A stretch of 64,000 nt of DNA from Flavobacteriales bacterium (GTDB lineage Bacteria > Bacteroidota > Bacteroidia > Flavobacteriales_D > Crocinitomicaceae), in contig CANHOA010000009.1 in NCBI GenBank assembly GCA_947462255.1, forward strand, positions 1 to 64,000, in the 5' to 3' direction. The first letter of the stretch is position 1. The number at the start of each line of letters is the position of its first letter. Below, piece by piece: positions 24,409-32,168 of this stretch. The notes under the pieces are model-generated. The model was not told the origin of the DNA. It made no database searches and saw only the letters and a program-made list of their open reading frames with translations. Position numbers and translations under genes: made by a program.

Positions 24409-25548
24409 ATGAATTTTGATAAAAACGAAAATCAAGAAATGATTGCACAAATGGTGCGTGATTTTGCAGAAAAAGAAATCCGTCCGTTTATGAGAAAATG
24501 GGATGACGAAGAGTTTTTCCCTGTTGACACCATGAAAAAACTGGGGGAAATGGGCCTCCTAGGTATTTTTATTCCTGAGGAATATGGAGGCGCAGGATTT
24601 TCGTATAATGAATATGCTACTGCATTAATGGAAATTGGAAAAGTTTGTGGCGGCATTGGATTAAGTGTAGCGGCGCATAACTCACTTTGCACAGGACACA
24701 TTTATTACCACGGGTCTAAAGAACAAAAAGAAAAATACCTTCCTAAATTAGCGACAGGTGAATTCATAGGAGCTTGGGGATTAACAGAGGCTAATACTGG
24801 TTCAGATGCCATGAGGATGGCAGCAACTGCTGTAAAAGATGGTAATGACTGGGTGATCAATGGTACTAAAAATTGGATTACACACGGATTATCTGGAGAT
24901 GTCTCCATCGTTCTAATACGCACAGGAGAATTATTGGATAGCAACGGAATTACCAGTTTTATCATTGAAAAAGGCACTCCTGGTTTTTCCGCGGTTAAAA
25001 TAAAAGATAAACTTGGTGTTCGCGCAAGCGAAACAGCCGAATTGATTTTTGAGAATGTTCGGATACCAGAAGAGAACGTGATCGGTGAAGTGGGGATGGG
25101 TTTTAAACAAGCGATGCAAATACTAGATGGTGGTCGAATTTCAATAGCGTCCCTAAGTTGCGGCATTGCTCGTGGGGCGTACGAAGCATCTGTAAAATAT
25201 GCAAAAGAACGCGAGCAATTTGGTCAGCCGATTGCACATTTTCAAGCGATTGCATTTAAATTAGCCGATATGCTCACACAAATTGAAGCGGCAGAGTTAT
25301 TAACTTTTCAAGCGGCATATCTTAAAGATAACAATCAACCTTTAACAAAGCAAGGAGCATACGCAAAATACTACGCTTCTGAGGTAGCCGTTAAGTGTGG
25401 AAATGAGGCTGTTCAAATTATGGGTGGCTACGGATATACCAAAGAGTATCCAGCTGAAAAGTTTTTGAGAGATGCAAAATTAATGACGATCGGCGAAGGA
25501 ACATCTGAAATACAAAAGATTGTAATATCGCGAGAAATATTAAAATAA
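24409..25548 (+). CDS. Acyl-CoA dehydrogenase (short/medium-chain type)
   Basis: 379 aa, the standard length. GLTEANTGSDA (124-134) is the FAD/acyl-CoA signature and GEGTSEIQ at 362-369 carries the catalytic base Glu363; GGYGYTKEYPAEKFLRD (339-355) is the C-terminal FAD-contact region. It catalyses the first FAD-dependent alpha-beta desaturation in fatty acid or branched-chain acyl-CoA breakdown, passing electrons to ETF. Chain-length preference cannot be set by eye. No promoter box in front; probably read from the apt transcript. Confidence 0.93.
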   Translation: MNFDKNENQEMIAQMVRDFAEKEIRPFMRKWDDEEFFPVDTMKKLGEMGLLGIFIPEEYGGAGFSYNEYATALMEIGKVCGGIGLSVAAHNSLCTGHIYYHGSKEQKEKYLPKLATGEFIGAWGLTEANTGSDAMRMAATAVKDGNDWVINGTKNWITHGLSGDVSIVLIRTGELLDSNGITSFIIEKGTPGFSAVKIKDKLGVRASETAELIFENVRIPEENVIGEVGMGFKQAMQILDGGRISIASLSCGIARGAYEASVKYAKEREQFGQPIAHFQAIAFKLADMLTQIEAAELLTFQAAYLKDNNQPLTKQGAYAKYYASEVAVKCGNEAVQIMGGYGYTKEYPAEKFLRDAKLMTIGEGTSEIQKIVISREILK

Positions 25549-25551
25549 TTC

Positions 25552-25581
25552 TTGCATTTTACTGAATTTGGTTTATCTTTG
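25552..25581 (+). promoter_or_regulatory. rpsU promoter (TTG-N19-TATCTTTG)
   Basis: TTG at 25552-25554, 19-base spacer, then a perfect -7 box at 25574-25581; the rpsU ATG is 32 bases further on. This is among the best full matches to the Bacteroidota sigma factor consensus in the window, as expected for a ribosomal protein gene. Confidence 0.75.
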
Positions 25582-25613
25582 CCTCCCGAAGTTTTATTTA
25601 AATAAAAGTAATT

Positions 25614-25805
25614 ATGTTAATTATTCCGATCAAAGAAGGCGAAAACATTGAAAGAGCGTTAAAAAAGTACAAGAAAAAGTACGAAAAAACGAACATGATG
25701 AAACAACTGCGTGCAAGAAAAGAGTTTCAAAAACCTTCCATTGCTCGTCGTCAAGAAATAATTCGTGCGGCATACAAGCAAAGAATGCAATCAGAACAGA
25801 TGTAA
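25614..25805 (+). CDS. rpsU: 30S ribosomal protein S21
   Basis: 63 aa, the family's normal length. MLIIPIKEGENIERALKKY and the basic stretch up to RKEFQKPSIARRQEI match S21. It binds the 30S platform near the anti-Shine-Dalgarno region; in Flavobacteriia S21 is one of the proteins thought to help hide the anti-SD, in line with the near absence of SD sequences here. Followed by a terminator and the recombinase gene, the common Bacteroidota order rpsU-xerC-hpf. Confidence 0.97.
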   Translation: MLIIPIKEGENIERALKKYKKKYEKTNMMKQLRARKEFQKPSIARRQEIIRAAYKQRMQSEQM

Positions 25806-25826
25806 CTAAATCATACTATAATCGTT

Positions 25827-25850
25827 AAAGGAGCATTAGCTCCTTTTTTT
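25827..25850 (+). terminator. Rho-independent terminator after rpsU
   Basis: Stem AAAGGAGC/GCTCCTTT with ATTA loop, T tract ending at 25850. The next ATG begins at the very next base, which is unusual. Confidence 0.88.
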
Positions 25851-26720
25851 ATGCTCGATAAATTCATTTCCTATTTACAATTTGAAAAACGCTATTCAGA
25901 GCATACCGTAATTGCCTATACAAATGATCTTTCCCAATTTATTTCTTTTGCTGAACTCGTTTCTATAAATGAGTTTTCAAGCCTTAGCCCTGCTTTTTTA
26001 AGATCTTGGATTGTTGAATTAATTGAAAATGGGTGCACCAACAAAAGCGTAAACAGAAAACTTGCTAGCCTTCGTACTTTTTACAAATGGCTGCGAAAAG
26101 AAGGTTTGGCCACAACAAATCCGCTCTTAAAATTAAAGGGGCCAAAAAGTGAAAAGCGCTTGCCCTCTTTCGCCAAAGAATCTGAGTTACAAGAAAGCAA
26201 ACTATCAGTTTACTTTTCAGATGATTTTAATGGTTTACGCGATGAATTAATGGTGGAAATATTTTATCAAACGGGGATTCGATTAAGTGAATTAATCCAT
26301 TTAAAAGATATGAACGTAAGCAAGGATTCCATTAAGGTACTTGGGAAGCGCAATAAAGAACGAATTATACCCATTATGCCGGCTTTATTCAAGAAAATAA
26401 ATACGTATAGAAATTTGAGAAATAATACCTGTGGACCAACACCGACATTGTTTGTACTTCAAAATGGAAATATTCTTTACCCTGCTTTTGTTTATCGAAA
26501 AATAAATCAATATTTAGGTTCCGCAACACAATTAGATAAAAAAAGCCCCCATGTTCTTCGCCATACTTTTGCTACCCACATGCTAAACCGTGGGGCAGGA
26601 TTAGAAACGTTAAAAGATTTATTGGGACATGCTAATCTTGCCGCGACACAAATTTATACCCATAATTCGTTTGCTCAATTAACTAAAGTATATTCACAAG
26701 CTCACCCACGAGGAAAATAA
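25851..26720 (+). CDS. Tyrosine recombinase, XerC/XerD type
   Basis: 289 aa. An N-terminal SAM-like core-binding domain (~1-90) precedes a catalytic domain with the full set of residues: Arg144 (TGIRLSEL), Lys166, His234-x-x-Arg237 (HVLRHTFATH), His260 (LLGHANLAAT) and the nucleophile Tyr269. It would resolve chromosome dimers at dif with a partner recombinase; the second Xer is not in the window. Placement between rpsU and hpf is the conserved position of the chromosomal Xer in Bacteroidota, so it is not a mobile-element integrase. The ATG abuts the rpsU terminator. Confidence 0.92.
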   Translation: MLDKFISYLQFEKRYSEHTVIAYTNDLSQFISFAELVSINEFSSLSPAFLRSWIVELIENGCTNKSVNRKLASLRTFYKWLRKEGLATTNPLLKLKGPKSEKRLPSFAKESELQESKLSVYFSDDFNGLRDELMVEIFYQTGIRLSELIHLKDMNVSKDSIKVLGKRNKERIIPIMPALFKKINTYRNLRNNTCGPTPTLFVLQNGNILYPAFVYRKINQYLGSATQLDKKSPHVLRHTFATHMLNRGAGLETLKDLLGHANLAATQIYTHNSFAQLTKVYSQAHPRGK

Positions 26721-26730
26721 AAATATAACT

Positions 26731-27030
26731 ATGCAAAAACAAGTACACACCATTCATTTCAAGGCTGATAAGGACTTACTAAAATTTATCGATGAAAAAT
26801 TAGATAAGCTCACTTTGTTTTCCCAAGGTATTACAAACTGCGAAGTTTATTTAAAGCTAGAAAAAGACGTCAACCACGAAAATAAATTAGTGGAAATTAA
26901 ACTTCATGTGCCTGGCAAAGAGCTATTTGCCAAAAAGCATAGTGCTAGTTTTGAAGAAGCTACTAACCATGCCTTGGAGGCATTGAAAAAACAATTAATA
27001 AAAGAGAAAGAGCAGGGCTTAGATGGATAA
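26731..27030 (+). CDS. hpf: Ribosome hibernation-promoting factor (HPF/RaiA family)
   Basis: 99 aa, short-form HPF/YfiA. The beta-alpha fold pattern starts IHFKADKDLLKFIDEKLDKL; VEIKLHVPGKELFAKKHSASFEEATNHALEALKKQL carries the conserved DxxxAI-like helix (here FEEATNHALEAL). It binds the decoding region of idle 30S/70S ribosomes in slow growth. Ten bases after the recombinase gene; its last 12 bases overlap the convergent reverse gene. Confidence 0.9.
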   Translation: MQKQVHTIHFKADKDLLKFIDEKLDKLTLFSQGITNCEVYLKLEKDVNHENKLVEIKLHVPGKELFAKKHSASFEEATNHALEALKKQLIKEKEQGLDG

Positions 27031-27390
27031 AATCCTATCTATAACCATGCTGAGAATGCGTTTATTTAATTCTGTCCGATTAGCAAGATAAAACGAATAT
27101 TCATCGCTCGTCATAAGACCAGTAACCATACCGAAATAGCGATTTTTTAGATCTGGAGATCGTGAAATACCACTCTGAATAGCTTGTCTAAATTCAGCGC
27201 CATTCCATCTTTTTTCCTTTATTTGAAGGAAGAATTGATTTTGTTTTAACTCTAGTACCCAGAGTTCATGCTGATATTTTAATATCGGACGCAAGACTTG
27301 GTTTTGGAATTTCTCCAATGGTTTTTCGTTCCCCCCATCCAAAAATAATAGTGGGCGGAGAGCTAATAATTCCTCGCTTCGATTTTCCAT
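27019..27390 (-). CDS. Conserved-looking hypothetical protein, 123 aa
   Basis: No family recognised. No signal peptide or membrane segment. The N-terminal part (LLALRPLLFLDGG) is followed by amphipathic helices with a mixed-charge pattern and a C-terminal helix ending NKRILSMVIDRILSI. Likely cytoplasmic and helical. It lies 14 bases after the degenerate DEAD-box-like gene in the same reverse cluster, so a joint role is possible, and it overlaps the 3' end of hpf by 12 bases. Codon use looks like the neighbours. Confidence 0.75.
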   Translation of the reverse strand: MENRSEELLALRPLLFLDGGNEKPLEKFQNQVLRPILKYQHELWVLELKQNQFFLQIKEKRWNGAEFRQAIQSGISRSPDLKNRYFGMVTGLMTSDEYSFYLANRTELNKRILSMVIDRILSI

Positions 27391-27404
27391 GTTGATACTA
27401 GCGT

Positions 27405-27977
27405 TTATAATTCCGTTTCGATAATTAGTTGATGGGGAGGCATAAATTGATCAACATAATTCGTGATTCGCTCATCAGCGAAACTTGTTAGAAACAATAA
27501 TTGCTTACATTTAGGTAAGCTTTCAGCGATTCGACCAATGAAGCCTAACCATCCGTATTTTACTTGTTCGTCAAGTTTTAGCACTACGAATAGTTTTAAT
27601 TTACTAATGTTAAATCCATTTTGAAAATACATTTCACAAACTCGTCTAGACGTTCCTACGATTATTTCTGTACCATCGTAAAGATCGTTTCGCTGTTTCA
27701 CCTTGTTCCCTTTTTCCAAAAGCAAATCTAGTGTTAAGTCCCTTTCTTTAATAAATGGTGCCAATTGATTCGCTAACTCTTGGGCAAGTGTATTATCCGG
27801 GCAAAGTATGATCATGCGTGGCGCCCCTTCTTCAGGCTCAGGTATGGTTTGAACGATAAGTTCTTGGATTAATGAAATAGAGGGCGATAAAATCGACACA
27901 CAAATTGCCGACTGACCTGACTTTATGGCCTTTACTATTTTCAAATGGTGTGCTTCGCTATTCTCTGTACTGCTCAT
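27405..27977 (-). CDS. Degenerate DEAD-box-like protein (single RecA-like domain, catalytic motifs lost)
   Basis: 190 aa, about the length of the first RecA domain of a DEAD-box RNA helicase with no second domain. The framework survives: LCPDNTLAQEL (58-68) resembles motif Ia PTRELAQQ, IIVGTSRRV (105-113) resembles motif Ib, and LPKCKQLLFLTSFADE resembles the strand carrying motif III. The Walker A loop reads KSGQSA (19-24), with Gln in place of the ATP-binding Lys; the DEAD position reads LKLD (133-136), and SAT reads LTS (163-165). It therefore should not hydrolyse ATP. Start ATG overlaps the stop of the MazG-like gene (4 bases). Confidence 0.75.
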   Translation of the reverse strand: MSSTENSEAHHLKIVKAIKSGQSAICVSILSPSISLIQELIVQTIPEPEEGAPRMIILCPDNTLAQELANQLAPFIKERDLTLDLLLEKGNKVKQRNDLYDGTEIIVGTSRRVCEMYFQNGFNISKLKLFVVLKLDEQVKYGWLGFIGRIAESLPKCKQLLFLTSFADERITNYVDQFMPPHQLIIETEL

Positions 27978-28297
27978 AACTTAGGGTTATTGAGATGCCT
28001 TTGATGATCTCTTTTCGTTTTTTTTGTTAAATTTAATTCCATCGCTTTAGTTAAATCAACGCCTGTTTGATTGGCGATGCAAACAAGCACAAAGAGTACA
28101 TCGGCTAATTCATCGGCTAATTCCAAATTTTTCTCTGATTCCTTTTCGCTTTGTTCGCCATATCGTCGTGACATGATTCGAGCTACTTCCCCTACTTCTT
28201 CCATAAGGATAGCAGTATTTGTTAATTCATTAAAATACCTGACACCATGGTCTTTTATCCAATTATCAACTAATTTTTGCGTTTCTTCGATCGTCAT
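27974..28297 (-). CDS. MazG-like nucleotide pyrophosphohydrolase
   Basis: I chose the ATG at 28297 (MTIEETQKLV), giving 107 aa; the upstream frame runs into ribE. The all-alpha NTP-PPase motif is visible as EEVGE (33-37) and ELADELADVLF (59-69), the ExxE/ExxD metal-binding helices. Such enzymes hydrolyse (d)NTPs to the monophosphate and pyrophosphate, usually for house-cleaning. The substrate is not known. Four bases after ribE and overlapping the DEAD-like gene by four, so clearly cotranscribed. Confidence 0.88.
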   Translation of the reverse strand: MTIEETQKLVDNWIKDHGVRYFNELTNTAILMEEVGEVARIMSRRYGEQSEKESEKNLELADELADVLFVLVCIANQTGVDLTKAMELNLTKKTKRDHQRHLNNPKL

Positions 28298-28301
28298 TGC
28301 A

Positions 28302-28895
28302 TTAAATTTTTGATGACAAAAGCCACTTAGATACATACTTTCCAATAATATCAAATTCTATGTTAACGCTATCTCCAACCTTCAGCTCGTGAAAATTAGT
28401 ATTGTGATACGTATAAGGAATGATACAAACTGAGAAGGATTCGCTACCAGAATTCACTACGGTTAAGCTTGTTCCATTAATAGTTATTGACCCTTTTTCC
28501 ACCGTAATTTCCTTAGAGTGATGCGAAAAATCATATTTCCAACTTCCATTTTCTTCCGAAATATTGGTACAAGTTGCGAGGCCATCTACATGGCCCTGAA
28601 CGATATGCCCATCGATACGCCCATTCATCAACATTGAACGCTCGAGGTTTACCTTCGTTCCTACTATCCAATTCGATAAATTGGTCACGGACAATGTTTC
28701 TTTTATTGCTGTTACTACGTAAGATAAGTTGGTCTTATCAAGATCAACTACGGTAAGGCAACAGCCATTATGGGCAACACTTTGGTCTACTTTTAATTGG
28801 TCAGAAAAGGCCGCTTGTATGGTAAAGTTTACATTATCTTTTTCGATTTGAATGGCGACTACCGTACCCATTTCCTCAATTATTCCTGTGAACAT
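28302..28895 (-). CDS. ribE: Riboflavin synthase alpha chain
   Basis: The start at 28895 gives MFTGIIEEMG, the invariant N-terminus of the family; the in-frame start 27 bases upstream is discarded. 197 aa, with two lumazine-binding repeats (first ~1-90, second starting near GHIVQGHVDG). It dismutates 6,7-dimethyl-8-ribityllumazine to riboflavin. The other rib genes are elsewhere, and there is no room for an FMN riboswitch in the 46-base upstream gap. First gene after its own promoter box. Confidence 0.95.
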   Translation of the reverse strand: MFTGIIEEMGTVVAIQIEKDNVNFTIQAAFSDQLKVDQSVAHNGCCLTVVDLDKTNLSYVVTAIKETLSVTNLSNWIVGTKVNLERSMLMNGRIDGHIVQGHVDGLATCTNISEENGSWKYDFSHHSKEITVEKGSITINGTSLTVVNSGSESFSVCIIPYTYHNTNFHELKVGDSVNIEFDIIGKYVSKWLLSSKI

Positions 28896-28919
28896 AACTC
28901 GCATTAATTTAATAATCCT

Positions 28920-28927
28920 CAAAAGTA
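28920..28927 (-). promoter_or_regulatory. Bacteroidota -7 box (TACTTTTG) for ribE
   Basis: Perfect TAnnTTTG on the reverse strand, 24 bases before the ribE ATG, in the gap after the response regulator gene. Confidence 0.55.
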
Positions 28928-28941
28928 AGGGGATAATTGGA

Positions 28942-29628
28942 CTATCCCAAAGTTAATTTATACCCAACTCCTCGAATAGAATGAAAAAACTTGCCTTCTT
29001 TATGATCAGCCTCAAAAATTTTACGATATGATAAAATATAATTATCAATTGTTCGCGGGGTTGGAAATTGATCCATGCCCCAAATTTTATCTAAAATCTC
29101 ATCTCGGGACAATACTTTTCCGATGTTTTCAGCAAATAGATGCAATAAATCAACCTCTCTTTTTGAAAAAACATGCAGGCTTTTCCCCTGCGAATCAAGT
29201 ACTTCAAAGGTGTTAAAATCAATTGATTTATTCCCAATATTAATAACGTTATGGATGGTTTTTTTTGATGGAATCGCCAATAAAATTTTGACTTTCAAAA
29301 GTAATTCTTCTAAATCGAATGGCTTAGGTAAATAATCATTTGCTCCTGCTTTCAATCCGATTACTCGGTCTGAGGTCATTCCTTTTGCAGATAAAAATAA
29401 AATGGGGACTTCACTGTGTTTTCTGATTTCCTTACAGACCTCGATACCATTTACACCTGGCAACATAACGTCTAAAATAACTAAGTCGCTGGAAGCTAAT
29501 TCTGCTGCTTTTTCAAAAGCAAGATGCCCGGATTGATAGCCAATTACATCGTACCCTTCATAGCTTAAATTCATCTTAATAGAATCTAATAAGACTGACT
29601 CATCTTCCACCAAATAAATCCGCTTCAT
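28942..29628 (-). CDS. OmpR/PhoB-type response regulator
   Basis: 228 aa. A receiver domain (1-~115) has the acidic pair near residues 8-10, phosphoacceptor Asp53 (LVILDVMLPG), Ser80 and Lys102; a winged-helix DNA-binding domain follows (~130-228; ends FFHSIRGVGYKLTLG). Both are complete, so it should be a phosphorylation-controlled transcription factor. No histidine kinase gene is adjacent, so the partner is unknown. Divergent from the T9SS protease gene with a 62-base gap, so the two could share regulation. Confidence 0.92.
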   Translation of the reverse strand: MKRIYLVEDESVLLDSIKMNLSYEGYDVIGYQSGHLAFEKAAELASSDLVILDVMLPGVNGIEVCKEIRKHSEVPILFLSAKGMTSDRVIGLKAGANDYLPKPFDLEELLLKVKILLAIPSKKTIHNVINIGNKSIDFNTFEVLDSQGKSLHVFSKREVDLLHLFAENIGKVLSRDEILDKIWGMDQFPTPRTIDNYILSYRKIFEADHKEGKFFHSIRGVGYKLTLG

Positions 29629-29653
29629 TGAAAGTATAATTAAACAATTATGC

Positions 29654-29661
29654 TATTTTTG
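29654..29661 (+). promoter_or_regulatory. Bacteroidota -7 box (TATTTTTG)
   Basis: Perfect TAnnTTTG 29 bases before the protease ATG. A TTG at 29628-29630 lies 23 bases upstream. Confidence 0.5.
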
Positions 29662-29690
29662 TTGTGAAATTACTTAATTCTTACTCAACT

Positions 29691-32102
29691 ATGAAAAAAC
29701 GTCTTCTATTATTGCCCGCTTTATTGTTTTTGGTGCTTTCTTTCGGCTTTTCTCAAAGCCAACTTCCCAGCTTAACAAAAGTTATTTTTGACAAAAATAT
29801 TCCATTAACCATCATTTCGGCCCCTGATTTAAATGCCATTCAGCAAGAAGACATAACACGCGATAAAAATGGTGTGCTGTATCGAATTGGTGTTGATCGG
29901 GCCGCAAATATTACCTTAAGCAATACAGGTCTTTGGAAAACGCTTCCAAACGGCGACCGACAGTGGCAAATGCATGTCAAATCTCCGGGGGCTGAGGCCA
30001 TCAGCTTTCTTTTTGAGGTGTTTAAGATCTATGGTGGAACCACTTTGAATATTCAGGATGTAACTGGAAAACCATTACATAATACGCTTACATCGAAAGA
30101 TGTTGAGTCGCACTTTATGCAAAATGCGGCATTATGCTTTGGTGATGAAATGATATTGACGCTTCATGAACCTGCCTATACAAAAGCTTCTGAAATTCTT
30201 ATCGATCGAATCATTTATAATTACCGCTCCACCGGAAATCCATCTGTTCAAAAAATCAACGAGTCGGACGCATGCGAAATCAATGTGAATTGTAGTCCAG
30301 TTGGTGATAATTGGCAAGACGAAAAAAAGGGCGTGGCGAGAATCTATGTGGTAGAAGGCGGAGGTGCAGGCTGGTGTACTGGTTCTGTAGTAAATAATAC
30401 CGCTTTGGATTGCAAACCTTTATTTTTAACAGCATTGCATTGTGGCGTTAGCGCTACTACGGCGAATATGAACCAATGGAAATTTTATTTTCGATATGAA
30501 TCACCAAACTGTACCAACCCATCTACGGCAGGTACTTTAGATGATTATTTTATTACGGGATGTGTTCGTTTAGCTGACGCCGCTGACGGTGGCGGAACTA
30601 CTGGTTCGGATTTTTTACTGGTTCAAATGGGAACACTTGCCAATCAAGCAACTACCATTACAACCATGAAATCTACCAACTTCAGTTGTTATTGGAACGG
30701 CTGGGATGCCAACAATACGGCAACAACTGGTGGCGCGGGTATTCACCACCCGGCAGGTGATATTAAGAAAATATCCACGTTCAATGGAACGACTGTTTCA
30801 ACAACTTGGGGTTCTGTTTCAAACACGCACTGGAGAATTACTTGGTCCGCAAATTCAAATGGACATGGCGTTACAGAAGGAGGGTCATCTGGTTCTCCAT
30901 TGTTTAATAACAGCTCTGGTAGAATTATTGGAACCCTCACTGGTGGTGGTTCTTTTTGTACTGCCTTGACCTCTCCTGACATGTATGGAAAAATGTCTTA
31001 TCACTGGACGAGTAATGGAACGCCGAACAACGAAAGATTAAAAACATACCTTGATCCAGGGAATACTGGCTTACTGGTTCTTAACGGATCTGCTGACCCT
31101 TGTACAGTGGTTAATCCTACTGCACCTATCGCTCAATTTACTGCTACACCTACAACAGTTAATACAGGTGGGACCGTTAGTTTTACCGATTTGAGTTCTG
31201 GTTCTCCTACATCATGGGCTTGGACCATTTCAGGTGGTGGCTGGACCTACAGCGGTGGTAGTAGCGCCACATCGCAAAATCCAACAGTAACCTTTAATAC
31301 AGTTGGGCAATATACTATTACGCTTGTAGCAACCAATTCCATGGGTAACGATTCTGAAATTAAAACCAATTACATCACAGTAACACAACAAACAGGCCCA
31401 TGCACGCCGTCATCCACCCAATGTGATGAATACATAAGCACAGTCCAACTCAATACCATCAACAATACGTCAACGTGCGCAACAGGAGGCTATTTGGATT
31501 ATGCCAATATCTCTACCTCCCTTGCTAAGAATAGCGCTTATTCCGCTACCATCACACCTGCTATTCCTGCCGGACCTGGCGCCTACACCAATGATGAAGT
31601 AGCCATTTGGATAGACTACAATAACGACCAAGATTTTGCCGATGCAGGAGAACAAGTTGGGTATGTCTTAGTAGCTGCAGGTTGGTCCAATGTGTTTAAC
31701 TTTACTGTTCCTTCAACGGCGACTGTTGGTACGACCAGAATGCGCGTTAGGATTTCCTACTCTGTTGATGGTGCCATAACGCCATGTGGAAATGCCAGCT
31801 ACGGAGAAACAGAAGATTACCGAATTAATATTACTGCTACGTCGGGTCTAGATGCATTAATGGAGCTACAAGTTCCGATGTATCCCAATCCGACTGCAAA
31901 CGAGGTGTCTATCGATTTAAAAGATATCCACGATATTACTACCCGAGTGAGCGTGAAAGATCTCTTTGGAAAAGTCCTTTATGAGAACCTTCAACCAGAA
32001 GCACTTTTGAATATACCAATGGCATCACATGCAAAGGGTTTATACCATGTCATAATTGAAACGACCCAAGGACGCATCGTTAAAAATCTAATCAGAAACT
32101 AA
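29691..32102 (+). CDS. T9SS-secreted trypsin-like serine protease with PKD and GEVED domains
   Basis: ATG 29691 puts the signal peptide (MKKRLLLLPALLFLVLSFGFS) at the very N-terminus; the in-frame start 27 bases upstream is less likely. 803 aa. A propeptide-like region (~30-205) precedes a chymotrypsin-fold domain with His250 (LTALHCG), Asp307 (GSDFLLV) and Ser400 (GGSSGSPLF). A PKD domain (~480-570), a GEVED domain (~625-715; GETEDYRINI) and a T9SS sorting domain (MYPNPTANE) follow. The protease resembles lysyl-endopeptidase-like enzymes; cleavage preference unknown. Secreted. It ends at a clear terminator. Confidence 0.92.
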   Translation: MKKRLLLLPALLFLVLSFGFSQSQLPSLTKVIFDKNIPLTIISAPDLNAIQQEDITRDKNGVLYRIGVDRAANITLSNTGLWKTLPNGDRQWQMHVKSPGAEAISFLFEVFKIYGGTTLNIQDVTGKPLHNTLTSKDVESHFMQNAALCFGDEMILTLHEPAYTKASEILIDRIIYNYRSTGNPSVQKINESDACEINVNCSPVGDNWQDEKKGVARIYVVEGGGAGWCTGSVVNNTALDCKPLFLTALHCGVSATTANMNQWKFYFRYESPNCTNPSTAGTLDDYFITGCVRLADAADGGGTTGSDFLLVQMGTLANQATTITTMKSTNFSCYWNGWDANNTATTGGAGIHHPAGDIKKISTFNGTTVSTTWGSVSNTHWRITWSANSNGHGVTEGGSSGSPLFNNSSGRIIGTLTGGGSFCTALTSPDMYGKMSYHWTSNGTPNNERLKTYLDPGNTGLLVLNGSADPCTVVNPTAPIAQFTATPTTVNTGGTVSFTDLSSGSPTSWAWTISGGGWTYSGGSSATSQNPTVTFNTVGQYTITLVATNSMGNDSEIKTNYITVTQQTGPCTPSSTQCDEYISTVQLNTINNTSTCATGGYLDYANISTSLAKNSAYSATITPAIPAGPGAYTNDEVAIWIDYNNDQDFADAGEQVGYVLVAAGWSNVFNFTVPSTATVGTTRMRVRISYSVDGAITPCGNASYGETEDYRINITATSGLDALMELQVPMYPNPTANEVSIDLKDIHDITTRVSVKDLFGKVLYENLQPEALLNIPMASHAKGLYHVIIETTQGRIVKNLIRN

Positions 32103-32123
32103 GCAGTCTCTGACTTATCATTC

Positions 32124-32153
32124 AAAAGCCTCGCTCATTGGCGGGGCTTTTTT
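32124..32153 (+). terminator. Rho-independent terminator
   Basis: AAAAGCCTCGC pairs with GCGGGGCTTTT (one G-T pair), 6-base loop, six T. It lies between the protease gene and uvrC. Confidence 0.9.
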
Positions 32154-32156
32154 GTT

Positions 32157-32164
32157 TAATTTTG
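32157..32164 (+). promoter_or_regulatory. -7 box (TAATTTTG) abutting the uvrC start
   Basis: Perfect TAnnTTTG, four bases (TAGC) before the uvrC ATG; a leaderless transcript is expected. Confidence 0.6.
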
Positions 32165-32168
32165 TAGC

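Noticed and set aside
24705-25166. Reverse-strand frame of 153 codons opposite the acyl-CoA dehydrogenase gene
   Set aside because: It is antisense to a strongly conserved gene with clear motifs, and its own translation resembles no family.
25851-26720. Tyrosine recombinase as a sign of an integrated element
   Set aside because: It sits in the conserved rpsU-xerC-hpf order, with no attachment repeats or foreign genes around it, so it is the housekeeping Xer type.
26721-27050. tRNA genes or tuf after hpf, as in many Bacteroidota
   Set aside because: The hpf gene runs directly into a convergent reverse gene; there is no space and no cloverleaf sequence.
28896-28941. Possible FMN riboswitch before ribE
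   Set aside because: Only 46 bases separate ribE from the response regulator gene, too short for the aptamer, and a normal promoter box fills part of it.
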